Shown here one piece after another: positions 45,066 to 57,480 of a stretch of DNA of 64,000 nucleotides. Under the pieces are notes generated by a model that worked only from the letters and a program-made list of their open reading frames with translations, was not told where the DNA came from and made no database searches. The stretch covers positions 269,001-333,000 of the forward strand of contig JANJXV010000017.1 of assembly GCA_024803745.1 (NCBI GenBank), written 5' to 3'. A program made the translations under genes and the position numbers. Numbering within the stretch: position 1 is the stretch's first letter; the number at the start of each line of letters is the position of its first letter. This DNA comes from Megascapheus bottae. Lineage: Eukaryota; Chordata; Mammalia; Rodentia; Geomyidae.

Positions 45066-45685
45066 ATGCTAGACTTGTCTGCTGTTCATCTGTTGGCTTT
45101 AGGAAATTCACCATGGGCCTATAGTGAAAATGGAGAAGTAAAGAAAAGTAGAGGGTTTATATTTGTGTCATAAGCAAATCTTTTATAAATCATCAAGAGA
45201 GTACATAGAATGCCACAGAGAGAGTCGCCAGGGTTTTCTTCAAGTAAAATCAATTCATCCACTTTATTTGTCTTAAACATACTGAGGATGCGGCTAGAGA
45301 TGTCACTAAGAGTTAGAGTTGCTTGGAAAAATTTAAGGTGTCAATTGACCATATTTTAGGTGCAGAAATGTTACACAGACCCAACACAGATTCACCAGTG
45401 ATTTACTTTAAAAAATCTGCAACAAATGGACCCAGGAATCTGCAAGGGAATAAAAATATCATAAGAGCAAAGCTGAGTTGAAGCAGGGTAACTCAAAAAT
45501 CAATATTTTGCTTTTAAACTCTTAAGAAGAGACCCAGGAGGCCTGCACTCATTTTGTCCTCCTTACTTACTATCCTCCAAGGATGGAATAAAAAGTGATA
45601 AGCCTTCTCTGGACTTCATTTAGGACAGTGTTTATTAACAAGCTACTTGTTAGAATCTCAGGTTCACTTCCCTAGCAAGTGACTT
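45066..45685. other. No gene seen
   Basis: Unique intergenic DNA. Confidence 0.4.
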
Positions 45686-45689
45686 TTTA

Positions 45690-46320
45690 AGTTATGCCAT
45701 GCATGCTTTAAAGGTTCCTCAAGAAACTAAATGTAGAACTTCCCTGCTACTCAGCCATACCACTCTTGGTCATCTACCCAGAACATTACAAGTCAAGATA
45801 CCGTAAAGACACTTGTACATTTATGTTCATTGCTACATTATTCACAATAGCCCAATTATAGAAATAGCCAGATGCTCTACAATAGATGAATGGATAAAAA
45901 TATATTGTACTTATATACAGTGGAAGTTTACTCATCTATTAGAAAGAATAGGATTTTCATTTGTTTTGAAAAATTATGCAATCTAGTCTGGCACTGGCTC
46001 GCAACTGTCATCTTAGCTACTCAGGAGGCCGAGATCTGAGGAACATGGTTCCAAGCCAGCTCTGGCATGAAAGTCCATGAGACTCTTCTCTCCAATTAAA
46101 TGGCCAAAAGACCAGAAGTGGCACTGTGGCTCAAGTGGTAGAGTACTAGTCTTGAGCTGAAGAGTTCAACGACAATGCCTAGGCCCAGAGTTCAAGCCAC
46201 CCAACCAAAAAACAAAAATAAAAATTAAAAAGCTATGCCATCTAATACAGGTTAAATACTGCATATATTTTCCATATTATAAGATGAAACTGTTCATTTG
46301 GTAATCCTGGCAGAGAACAG
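45690..46320 (+). mobile_element. Decayed LINE-1 3' fragment interrupted by a SINE
   Basis: Late ORF2 text (CATACCACTCTTGGTCATCT, CACAATAGCCCAATTATAG, GATGAATGGATAAAA), split at 45988 by a SINE and resuming after 46230. Confidence 0.7.
45988..46230 (+). mobile_element. B1-headed dimeric SINE inside LINE-1
   Basis: Complete head, linker and right monomer. AATTATGCAATCTA before it and AGCTATGCCATCTA after it look like a diverged target duplication. Confidence 0.87.
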
Positions 46321-46469
46321 TCAGTAGCTATAGCAACAAGGAGGAATTGAACCCATTGCGGCTCTAATGAGTTTTGTTATGAATTAGGATTCTAAGTCAA
46401 ACAGTATATTGAGAAGTATACAGGTGTTTTTATGGAGCAACTACAGAGATTTCAGTGCATGTGAAAGTC

Positions 46470-46471
<2 letters not shown>

Positions 46472-46501
<30 letters not shown>
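46472..46501. repeat. (AT)n microsatellite
   Basis: About 15 AT units. Confidence 0.9.
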
Positions 46502-46507
<6 letters not shown>

Positions 46508-46758
46508 TTCTTAAAGAGACACTTAAAATCAGGCTAGATGATTTTTAGAAATACTTAGATGATGGTTGATGAGAACTTCCTCATCACTGTCTCTTTTGTT
46601 CATTGTCTTGAAAATAATGCTTATGCCTGTAACTGTTGTCAATTTGAGCCATTTTGTTCTTAGAAAAGGTAAGAAGAGATGAGTTCAGTGGCTCAAACAT
46701 TCTTTTTTAACTAAGTTTGGCATTAAAAAAGGAACAAGAGAGAAAAGGAGAGAAAGAG

Positions 46759-47034
46759 GAAGGAAGGAAGGAAGGAAGGAAGGAAGGAAGGAAGGAAGGA
46801 AGGAAGGAAGGAAGGAAGGAAGGAAGGGAGGGAGGAAAGAAGGAAGGAAGGAAGGAAGGAAGGAAGGAAGGAAGGAAGGAAGGAAGGAAGGAAGGAAGGA
46901 AGGGAGGAAAGAAGGAAGGAAGGAAGAAAGAAAGGACAAGGAAGAGAGTGACAGAGAGAAAGAGAGAGAAAGAAAGAAAAGAAGGAAGGAAGGAAGGAAG
47001 GAAGGAAGGAAGGAAGGAAGGAAGGAAGGAAGGG
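46759..47034. repeat. (GGAA)n microsatellite, long
   Basis: Three arrays of about 17, 19 and 13 GGAA units, separated by GGGAGGAAAGAA-type breaks and a mixed GA-rich stretch at 46930-46980. It gives spurious KEGR and SFLP repeat frames on the two strands. Confidence 0.95.
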
Positions 47035-47035
47035 C

Positions 47036-47608
47036 AGCAACTTGGAAGAGAGATCCTGTAATGTGGCAATTCAGTTTCTATAAAACAGAATTGTGTTGAG
47101 TGTGTGAAGAAATCTTGTCTGTGCTGTGTTTCTGGTTTAGAAATTGCAAAGAATCATTGGAATTGAAGCCTGTGAGATAGCGTGAGGTTCATTCAGCTGG
47201 TTTGTCTGAGATAGGACAATGTAAATCTGGACCTGGGAGTGCTTCAAAAAATCTGGAGACCAGAATTACATGCCACAAGGAAAATAAAGGGCAATTGTTG
47301 AATTGAAGTAAAAGAAAGAGAAATCAACGTGAAAGAACAACTCCACTATTATTCAGCACTACAACTTTCTAGTCTCCTAGTGTTACATAGTATTGGAAGG
47401 ACCTCACAGAGCTCAGAGATAGGAAGTTTGCAGAGTCTCTAGTCTGGTATCACAAAGCATAGACAGCATAGAAAGGGTATGTTTTTAACTAAGAGGCAAT
47501 TGTGTGGTAACTGGCCTCTTGAATCACCTGATCTCTAATCCATCAGAATAGACAATTTGTGTTGCAATGAATAACTCCCAACTTTGATAACTTAAAAAAA
47601 TGTTTAAA
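47036..47608. other. No gene seen
   Basis: Unique intergenic DNA. Confidence 0.4.
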
Positions 47609-47841
47609 GCCAGGCATGGGGCTCACACCTCTAATGCTAGCAACTCAGGAGGCTGAAATCTGAGGATCATAGCTCAAAGCCAGCACAGGCACTGAAGTCT
47701 GTGAGACTCTTATCTCTAACTACTATAAATGGAAAGTGGTGCTGTGGCTCCAGGGGTAGGATGGTAACCTTGAGCTGAAAGACTCAGAGTCAGTGCCCAG
47801 GCACAGAATTCAAGTAACATGACCCACCAGAAAAAAAAAAA
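47609..47841 (+). mobile_element. B1-headed dimeric SINE
   Basis: GCCAGGCATGGGGCTCACAC head with right monomer and A tail. Confidence 0.86.
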
Positions 47842-48485
47842 GTTTACTTTAGAGGTACTACATATAACCAGGTTAGGGTGATTGTAGTTCTGTTTTATCT
47901 TCTTACCTCTTGAATGCAGACCAATGCAACAGTCTTCATTTGATGTGGCCACTTATACTGAGAGAAAAAGAGACTTGATTGTGCACTAGCTCTCCAAACT
48001 TGTGTTCATAAGTGATGCACATAATTCATGACTAAAATGAGTCATATAGATATTTTGAACTGTAAAACAAGGAGGGAGGAATACAATTCTACTGCCTAAG
48101 TATGATAAATATTTGAGTAGTAAGAAAAATGAGCATTTATTAGGCAAATTTCAACTTAATTTTGTACAGTTGATTTATTGTATCAGAGAGGTTGGTCAAG
48201 TTATAGTATGGTTCTCTTTGCATCTAAGGATTGATTTAGGTACATTTTCAACCATGATAGCAATTAAAAGAGACAATATAAATACTATGTTGAAATGAAG
48301 GAGAAATCAATACTAAAAGTCTGAAAGTCTAGAAGAAAATACCAAAGAAAAGGCAAACCACAAAGATTTGAAGTAAAATATATTACAAATATATATACAT
48401 ATGAGAAGGCTTGATGATATGGCAAATTGGAAATAGCCAAAGTTAATTGCTTGGTGAACAAATCAACTCAGAAACTAGTAAAGAA
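47842..48485. other. No gene seen
   Basis: AT-rich unique DNA. Confidence 0.4.
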
Positions 48486-48722
48486 GCCAAGTGCCAGTGG
48501 CTCATGCCTATAAGCCAAGCTACAGAGGAGGCTGAGATCTAAGGACCACTCTTTGAAGCCAGTCCAGGCAGGAAAGTCCACAACACTTTTATCTCCAATC
48601 AACTTTCAGAAATGTGGACATGGCATTGTGGCTCAAAGTGGTAGAGTGCTAGTCTTGAGCAAAAAAAGCTCAAGGACAAGTGCCCAGACCCTGAGTTCAA
48701 GGCCCAGGAACAACACAACAGC
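48486..48722 (+). mobile_element. B1-headed dimeric SINE
   Basis: GTGCCAGTGGCTCATGCCTA head; right monomer complete. Confidence 0.86.
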
Positions 48723-48859
48723 AGTAAAATGATAATAAAAGGAAAGAAAGAAAAAGAAGAAACCAACATCTGACTCATGAGAAGAACACAAAGGAAGATA
48801 TTAAAATATATAAGGTGTCATAATAGATTTAAGGAGCCACAGAGAACTGATTAGGAAGA

Positions 48860-50130
48860 AAGAAATCACAATAGGGAGGGAAAAAGCAACACACCTCATT
48901 CAAGGGCCTTTGCCAGCCAGGGAAAATGACCAAAATGTAGACAGGTGGACCCAGAAGTGGGAAACACAAACACAATTTTAAAATCCTGAGAACTGAACTG
49001 CCTACCCACAGTCTTAGAAGGAAGGTCTATACACTGCGAGCCAGGATCGACACTGGGTCAGGAACTTTGGTGTCCCATGTACTTCTTGGGTCCCCTTCCC
49101 AAAAAAGGCAAAAATTTTCCAGCTGGTAAATGTTTCTTCAGGAGCCCAGAGAACACGAGATACAGTGGACAGTGCTGAGAACACAAACCAGCAGGGTTAA
49201 GAAGCTCTAGAAAGGTCCATCAATAACCATAGAATCAACAAACCCTTATTCTTCTAGCCTTAGCAGAAACCTCAAAATCTTGGCTGTGGTCCCCCCAGTG
49301 GAAAGTACTAGAGGACCTCAGAAACCCTGTGAGAAAGATACATGGACATCCCACAATAGCCTAAACAAGGCAGTTGACAGAGAATTGGTGAAACGTATCT
49401 CACTCTTTCTCTCATAGTCTAGTGGGAATTCCCATTGAGTCTGAGGGCAAAGACCTGAGGGCAGCGAGTATGGGTTGTACCAAGGGAATTGAACCTTAGA
49501 AAAAAATCAGGGCTCACAAGAGACATAAACACAGGTTGATAAGAGATTGAGGCTGGCATCTGGCAGTCAGAAATCTCAGAACTTCCTGCAGAGCTAAAAG
49601 AAAGCCACAGTCGGTAAAGTTCTGTGGGTTAATCTCTAAATCCATTCCTCCACTTAAGGGACCTGCAACATCAAAAACTACAACTTTAATTCATATTTTT
49701 TGTACATAAATGTATCAGTCTTTGCCCCTACACTGCTTCAACTGTGTTGAATGTTTGTTGCACTTGTTTTTAACTCTAGCTTTTCTCAGCTGTAAATCAG
49801 AAAACGTTGATTTATCTTTCATTCTCACCAAGTAATCTTCTCCACTTGATTCTCCAGTTTTCTACTATCCCGTTTTCTTTTCTTTTTCATTCTTTTTTAA
49901 ATTGGAATCATCAAAACCATTGTTCTTACCAATGAATACTCTTTCAAATTACATTTTTCTGTCCCTCCTAATTTATATTCTCTCCTTATATACTTGTGAA
50001 ATTTCTCTCACCACTGTTCCCTCTCTACCGAATCTTCCTCAATGCCAAAATACTTCCTAGTAACAAGATTGGTCAAATAACAATAGTTAGTTGCTTTGAT
50101 ATGATTTAGTACCTATCCTAAGGACCTGAT
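48860..50130 (+). other. Unassigned sequence, perhaps decayed LINE-1 5' part
   Basis: GC-richer and purine-rich (48880-49680), then pyrimidine-rich to 50040. It lies directly before an L1 ORF2 fragment on the same strand. I could not match it to a frame, so a 5' UTR origin is only a guess. Confidence 0.25.
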
Positions 50131-50641
50131 TCCTAAACTGCTAGTTGATCAAAAACTTTGGCAAAGTAGCAGGAAACAAAAATAGCTCACAAAACAATTC
50201 CATTTGCAACAGACAAATAAAAACAAACAACAACAAGTGCTCTAGGAATAAACCAAAGCAAGAAAGTGAATAATCTCTAAATCAAAATTTATAAAACTCT
50301 AGAGATGGGAATCAAAGAAGATACCAGTGGCAGAATTAATGTGAAATGGCCATACTGCCAAAGGTAATTGACAAATTGAGTGCAATATACATTAAAATCC
50401 CAATGCCATTCTTCAGTGAGGCAAAGAAAACAGTTCAAAAATCCATATAGAACCACAAAAGACCCCAAATAGTCAAAGGAAACCTTGAAAGAGAAAATAA
50501 ATAAAAATAAACAGTGCTGGAGGCATCACAATTTCAACTCTACTTTATGTTGAGCTATAATAACAGAAACAGCTTGGTTCTGGTACAAAAACAGGTTTGA
50601 AGACCAATGGAATAAACTAGAAAGTCAAGAAATGAGCCCAT

Positions 50642-50836
50642 GGGGCCGGGAGTTTGGCCTAGTGGTTAAAGTGCTTGCCTAGCATGCATGAAGACCGGGG
50701 TTTGATTCCTCAGTACCACATACATAGAAAAAAAGCCGGAAGTGGTGCTGAGGCTCAAGTGGTAGAGCTCTAGCCTTGAGAAAGTCCAAGGACAGTGCTC
50801 AGGCCCTGAGCTCAAGCCCAGGACTGGCAAAAAAAA
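50642..50836 (+). mobile_element. IDL-Geo-type SINE inside LINE-1 with target duplication
   Basis: AAGAAATGAGCCCAT at 50627-50641 and 50837-50851. Near consensus. Confidence 0.94.
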
Positions 50837-51577
50837 AAGAAATGAGCCCATATAATTACAGGCATCTGATATTTGACAAGGAAGCCACACATGTATGTTG
50901 GGGGGAAAAAAAGACAGCTTCTTCAACAAATGGTGTTAGGAAAAACTGAACATTCATAACTAGAAGACTAAAGTTGGACCTTTGCCTGCCACTTTGCAAT
51001 AATATCAACTCAAAGTGGACCTAAGACCTCAACTTCATGCCTGAAACATTTAAACTACTACAGTAAAGTCTTGGAGAAACATTAGAACATGTTGGAATAG
51101 GCAGGACCTTTATGAATAGTTTCTGGAGCTTAGCAAATTGGGGAGAGGATCAACAAAACGGAATTTTATCAAACAAAATTTCTTGCACGGTTAAGGACAT
51201 AGTTACTAAACTAAAAAGGCACCATACAGAATGGGAGATTCTTACCAGCTATATATCTAACAAGGGTGTAATATTCAGAATATACAAAAAGCTCAAAAAA
51301 ATTAACATCTGTCAAATACTAACAACTCAAAAAAATAGACAATGAGGAGCTGCTCAATATCCCTGGCCCTAAATGCAAATGAAAACAACATTGAGATTTA
51401 ATCTCACTCCAGTAATATTGGCCAGCATCAAGCATCTGAACAACAGCAAATGCTGCCAAGAATGTTGGGGGAAAGGATCCCTATTATACTGTTGGTGGAA
51501 ATATAAATGAGTACAGTTACTCTAGAAGGCAATTTGAAGATTCCTTAAAACTCTACACATAGAAATTCCCCATAACC

Positions 51578-51780
51578 GGGGCTGGGAGTTTGGCCTAGTG
51601 GTTAAAGTGCTTGCCTAGCATGCATGAAGACCCGGGTTCGATTCCTCGGTACCACATACATAGAAAAAAGCCGGAAGTGGTGCTGAGGCTCAAGTGGTAG
51701 AGCTCTAGCCTTGAGAAAGTCCAAGGACAGTGCTCAGGCCCTGAGCTCAAGCCCAGGACTGGCAAAAAAAGAAAAAAAAA
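51578..51780 (+). mobile_element. IDL-Geo-type SINE inside LINE-1 with target duplication
   Basis: Perfect 17 bp repeat AGAAATTCCCCATAACC at 51561-51577 and 51781-51797. Near consensus, the best preserved in the window. Confidence 0.95.
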
Positions 51781-52230
51781 AGAAATTCCCCATAACCTAG
51801 TCATACCACTCTTGGGAATCAACTGAGAATATTAAAAGTCAGAATATGGTAAAGACACTTGCATATCCATGTTCATTACCATACTATTCACTATAGCTAA
51901 GTTATGGGAATGATTCACATGTCCTACATTACAGAAGGGAATCAAGAAAATGTGGTGCATTTATGTAATAGAATTTTACATACCAGAAATATCTATACAT
52001 AATCTATCTATATCATCTATAAGGAAATAGAAGGACCCAGAAAAATTATGCTAAGTATACACACACACATATATGCACACATATATATATACAAAATGGA
52101 ATATTATTTGGCACAAAGAATAAATTTACATCATTTGTAATTAAATAGGTATAACTGTAGATCATGGTGTTAAACAAACTGTATCAAATTCAGAAGGACA
52201 GTGCTCATGTGTTTTTCCAAATATGTGAGT

Positions 52231-53310
52231 TCCAGACCTAAAACACATGCACTCCGATATATTATATATGATATATATTTAACACATAAGATAAACCTAT
52301 ACATATCATATATATAATGTAAGCACATAAGTATACATGATAGTGGGACTATTACACAAATATAATAGTGGAACTATTTGAGTTTGAGAGATAGGGAAAG
52401 AGAATTATATAAAGTATATAACAAAACAAATTACATAGGTATATGAATATGACATGATGAAAGTCAATGAAAATTGTTGACTAATAGGGTATGGTGATAG
52501 GGAAAGTGAGATAAAGCAACTTAAATCTGATTAAAGTATTATACATACTATATAATAATATACAACATATACTATATATGAGATACAATGCATATAAATA
52601 TGTATCATAATATAATATATGCCATACATTAATTATGATTTGTGATATATTTATGGAATATATTTATAATATTTTATATGTTGTATATATTATATTTATG
52701 CTATAAATATATTATATTATATTATAGTTCTAGAATCTGTATATATACTATATTATATATTTTATGTTATATTATATTATGCATATTTAAAATATATATT
52801 GCATAACATATGATAAATTATATGATTATACTTATATATGTTATGTATAATTAATATTATTTGGTGAATTATTCATTATATGATGTAATCATAACATATG
52901 AAATATAATATATAATGTTATAACATATATTTAATCTGATTTATTATATATAATAGTATATTATAGATAACATTGGCTATATACTCTATGTAATATGTAC
53001 TATATTATATATAGTACATTAATGTGTACTATATTGACATGTACTATATTACTATTAATATTACTATATTACACATATTAGATATAATATTATAATGTAA
53101 TGATTACAGATTATATGTATATGTAACATGTAATGTATATTATGTATATGTATGTTTATGTAATATATTAAAGTGAGTGATAGAAATGTAGAACACATTC
53201 TATCCAGACATAGATGCTAGTGGAATTAGGTGGTAAATAGAGAGATTTAATGTGGTTGAATTATATATGTGTATATATGTACATTTATACTTTTATATAT
53301 ATATACTTAC
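52231..53310. repeat. TA-rich low-complexity tract
   Basis: About 1.1 kb dominated by ATAT, TATA and ACATAT with few G or C bases and many small inverted repeats. No coding content. Confidence 0.85.
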
Positions 53311-53435
53311 ACATTAATTGATTTAAGAAAGATGGAGAAGGACAAGGTAGAGTGATGAAGGTGGTGAGTCTAATTAAAATACATGACAAGCATGTATAAA
53401 ATAAACCTCTACAACTTGTGCTAAGCTGTCAGCCT

Positions 53436-53649
53436 TTGGTACTTTGTTTCTGAGTTAGCATTTTACAATTTTCAAGGCTGGTACTCTGCCATTTTAATGA
53501 CAGCTTCACTTTCAGAGCTACGGTTCCAATGGTTACTTGTAGATCAGATTCGTAGGGACTTTCCTGCCAGGGCTGGCTTCCGACTCTGATTTTCATATGA
53601 CATCTGCCTAAGAAGCTAGAGTTACAAGTGGGAGCCACTGGTGCCCCAC
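53436..53649 (-). mobile_element. Old B1-headed dimeric SINE
   Basis: Strongly diverged. The linker (AGTCCCTACGAATCTGATC) and head end GGCACCAGTGGCTCCCACTT remain on the minus strand. Confidence 0.6.
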
Positions 53650-53879
53650 CGTAAATGCACTTGTAAATTTACACCTTACATGGGGATACTAAGGTTAGAG
53701 AAATTGACTACATTTATTCCAGGGCACAGAAGATTAAGAGAAATAATACGAATCCATTTTTTTTTCATATTCTCAAAATGTTCTTAATGAGTTGGCAACA
53801 TTTTTTCTAGAATTTGTGTTTTGGATATTACATGCCTCCCTTCCTTTTTCTTCCTAACCTACTTTTAGTTCCAGTTAAA

Positions 53880-55220
53880 ATTTCCCTTTTTGAAAACATA
53901 GTTGACGAGATAAAAAGGCAACCTTACAGAATAGCAGTTCTTTGCCAGCTGTATATCAGAAAATGGTCTAGAACATACAATAGCTCAAGAAATTAGATCT
54001 TCAAAGAGTTTATAATTCAAATAATAAATAGGGCAAACAAACTGGAATCTTTCCAGAAGTAGAAATACCCAACAGACACATGAGGAAATGTTGAACATCT
54101 CTAGCCATTAAGGAAGTACAAATCAAGCAACATTGACATTCCATTGCACTCATTAGAACAGTCATCATTAAGAACACAAGGAACAACAGGTGCTAGAGTG
54201 GAGGTGGGAGAAAAGGAATCCTAATACACTATCTAGAGGAATATAAATTCATTCAAACATTCTGGAAAGCATTTGGAGAGTCCTCAAAAAGCCGGCATGG
54301 TGGCTCACAACTGTAATCTTAGCTACTCAGGAGGCTGAGATCTGAGGATCAAGGTTGAAAGCCAGCCCGGGCACAAAAGAACCAGAGACTCTTATCTCCA
54401 ATTAACCTCTAGAAAATGGGAAATGGGGCTGTGGCTCAAGGGTAGGGTGGTAGCCTTGAGCTGAAGAACTCTAGGACAATTCCCAGGCTGAGTTCAAACC
54501 CCATGACCACTCCCCCCCTCCAAAAAAAAAAAACCTAACACAATACTTATGACCCAGCAATATCACTTGGACATTCTTTCAAACAATTACCAACCAAGCC
54601 ACAGTAAAGCCACCTGAACAGGCATGTTCATTGCTGAATTAGTCAACATAGACAAAGTATGAAAACAGCTCAGATGGTCAAATGAATCAAGAAAATGTGG
54701 TATGTATATGCAAGGAAATTTTACTCATCCATTAGAAAGAATTACAACATGTCATTTGCTAACAAATGGATAAACCTGGAACAATTATGTTAACTGAATA
54801 AGTCAGGCCCAGAGATACATTTGTGGAAGCTAGAATTAATTTATAAATGTACAAGTAAACACATTCAGAATTGTATGGAAGGGCACACAAACACATTAGC
54901 CCAAGTATAGTATTCATAGAAGTCAAATGGAGTAATCTTTAGAAAAACAAACTCACAGTCCATCAAAATGATACCAGGAAAGTGACCATTTAAACAAATG
55001 GTCTGTGAGGGGAGGAGGGTAAAGTAATAAAGAGAGGAAGGTGGGGGTGTGGGAGAATGAAGTTACAATATTCCTTGTGTGGATGTAAGAAAATTGAGGG
55101 CATGAGTTGGTTTGGGAGGAGAGAGAATGATGAAAGAGGTAACATTAATAAAAGTATATAGAACTTACAAACAGATTTGAGGACTGGTAGCTCCTTTGTA
55201 CAACTACTTAAATATAATAA
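53880..55220 (+). mobile_element. Decayed LINE-1 3' part with a SINE
   Basis: Late ORF2 and 3' UTR text, including CCATTAAGGAAGTACAAATC, GAAAATGTGGTATGTATATG and the purine-rich end near 55010-55110. Interrupted at 54292-54534. Confidence 0.7.
54292..54534 (+). mobile_element. B1-headed dimeric SINE inside LINE-1
   Basis: Complete head (GGCATGGTGGCTCACAACTG) and right monomer, A tail. Confidence 0.88.
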
Positions 55221-55232
55221 AAATGCAAATTA

Positions 55233-55620
55233 AGTTCGTTACCGTGGCTCAACATCTATAATCCTAGCTAATAAGGAGGCTGAGATTTAGGGATTTTGGT
55301 TAAAAGCTGGGCCGCAGAGGAAAGTTACTGATACTCTTTTTTTTTTTTTTTTGGTCAGTCCTGGGTCTTGAATTCTGTGCCTGAGCACTGTCCCTGAGTT
55401 CTTGAGCTCAACGCTAGCGCTCAACCACTTGAGCCACAGTGCCACTTCAAATTTTCGGGTGGTTAGTTAAAGTGTCTCAAGGACTTTTGTGCCCAGACTT
55501 TTGTGATCATGGCTTTGAACCACGATCCTCGGATTTCAGAGTAGCTAGGAATATAGGTGTGAGCCACCAACACCCAGCTAAATTGCTGAAACTCTTATCT
55601 ACAATAACCACCAAGGAGCT
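55233..55620 (+). mobile_element. B1-headed SINE split by another SINE
   Basis: The head lies at 55233-55335 and the linker resumes at 55580 (ACTCTTATCTACAATAACC). The sequence between is a minus-strand SINE. Confidence 0.7.
55338..55578 (-). mobile_element. B1-headed dimeric SINE nested in a SINE
   Basis: Oligo(A) seen as T's at 55338-55352, right monomer, linker and head to 55578. GTTACTGATACTCTT before and ATTGCTGAAACTCTT after look like a diverged target repeat. Confidence 0.85.
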
Positions 55621-56348
55621 GTAGACATAAGCAAAGAAAAAGAAACTAGTGTTCTTATGTTTTCAAAGAAAAAGAACTCTGGGAGGATAAAAACCACATG
55701 AATGTCATAATCTTGACAATTGTCAGAAAGGATGTAATGGGGTTTTCTGGAGGCGTTTCCCCATGTTTCTAAAGCTGCAGAATAGATTCTCGGCCCTAAT
55801 TCTTGTTCCCTATCTCTTCCTTACTTGAAACATAGGAATCCTCTTACAAACTAAGTGATATTTATTATTTTTTAATGTGGAGCCATCAACTTCCATGCAA
55901 AACCCAATCTGCAGATGATAATTCCTGTGGCCTTAACTGCTCCAGGTCCTTTGCATTATCAATCCATTCATAGGATTCTAGTTAGTTGTACTTTTGTTAA
56001 TGTGTTAATGCCACTTAGAACATTTTCTTTCATTTTTTTCATCCTCCGCCAGGTATGTTGCTCCCACTGGCACTTCTGATAGAACTTCTTTTGTTTTTGT
56101 TTTATTGAAATGAGTAACACAAATGCTCAGCAAAACTTCTCTACTTCAGGAAGCAAAGGAAACATGGAGCTGGTGGTGGACCTTTCTTTGCAGAGCACAG
56201 CTAAGTGTTTTGTGAATCTCTAGAAGTAGCACCCTCCCCCCACACTCTCCTACCCTCCGACTGTTATTTCAGGTCTTGAAATAAGAGTAGTGCAGTTTGC
56301 TCTTATTGGTGACTATCTGGATTCAGTAGTATATTTGTAATATTTTTG
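55621..56348. other. No gene seen
   Basis: Unique intergenic DNA. Confidence 0.4.
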
Positions 56349-56524
56349 TGTGCCAGTCTTGGAAGCTTGAACTCAGGGCCTGAGCATTGTTGCTGATTTT
56401 TTTCACTCTGGGTTTTGGGGTTATTTAGAGATAAAAGGCTAACAGACATTTTTGCCTGGGCTGGCAAAACACCTTATTCTCCTGAGTAATTAGGATTAGA
56501 GACAGGAGCTACTAGTACCCAGCA
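56349..56524 (-). mobile_element. B1-headed SINE with internal deletion
   Basis: Right monomer shortened; the head is recognisable. Confidence 0.72.
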
Positions 56525-57049
56525 AAAGATTTACTTAGGTTGCTTCTCTTTGGTCAGTCTACAGTAGTCTCTGTTCTCACAGCCATAATTACTGGAGGTC
56601 ACAAGATAACGAAGTCACCAGTGTTACATAGAGAAATGACCAGATATTGGATATCAAAAGGATTAAGCATGAAAATAGAGTAAAGGAATGATAGCCACGT
56701 AGCACTGAAGGCCATACTTAGGTGTCCCCTTCTACTACCTCGGATAGGTTCATTCATCTAACAAATATTTAATAATAAACAAATATTCCCTGAAGTTATA
56801 TCATTACAGGTTGCCTATAAAGGGCAGTACACAGCTCAATAATAGACCACACAATCAAAGGTGAAAGGGAAGGATTGATGTAATTAAATTAGAACACAGA
56901 AGTGTCATGAAATAAGATGGTGCAACCAGAGAGCCAGGGCAGTACCTGAGCACCTTTGTGGCTACAAATAACTAGCAGCTTCTTAGAATGGCTCTGTATG
57001 GATTCATTTAAAAGAAAAGGCTGAATTAAAATATTTTGAAAAACCTCTT

Positions 57050-57480
57050 TGTACCGCGCGCCGGACGTTCTGGGTTGTCCTCTTGCACAGCTTCCCCTCC
57101 CACTCCCCCGCACAGAGTCCTGGTAGTCGTAGATGGGCCCACAACACCCACGAAGGGGTTTTAAGATGCCTGCTGGTGTATTATCCTTGGGGAAGAGAAT
57201 GAGGTGTCTGGAGGCCCACAATGGGGAAGTGTCCCTTTGTAGAGATTTTACATGAAGACTGGAAACCTAGACGGCTGAAGGTTAAATCTACCAGTTGGGG
57301 ACCTAGCATGACCAGAATGCCTAGGTGATGGCTCCTGCTGTGTGCGCTGGCTTGGGATTTTGCTGATGCAAAGGATGGCTTCACAGTCTGTTTCACAGAC
57401 CTTAGAAGTTTGCTTTTCCTGAAAAACCTGTCAACACCTATCAACCTAGATAGAAGACTACACAGAACTTTTGACAAAGG
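57050..57480. other. GC-rich unassigned patch
   Basis: Starts abruptly with GCGCGCCGGACG at 57055 in AT-rich surroundings. Open frames on both strands (56889-57477 minus, 57410-57622 plus) do not resemble any protein I know. A processed pseudogene or a lone regulatory element is possible. Confidence 0.25.

Larger units (their letters stand above)
50131..52230 (+). mobile_element. Decayed LINE-1 ORF2/3' UTR with two young SINEs
   Basis: Follows ORF2 in order: AAAACTTTGGCAAAGTAGCA, AAATGGCCATACTGCC, AGACCAATGGAATAAACTAG, then the Cys-rich C-terminus region near 51440. Many stops and frameshifts. It merges into the TA-rich tract after 52230. Confidence 0.78.

Noticed and set aside
46685..47069. 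SFLP- and KEGR-repeat open frames
   Set aside because: These are translations of the GGAA microsatellite on the two strands.
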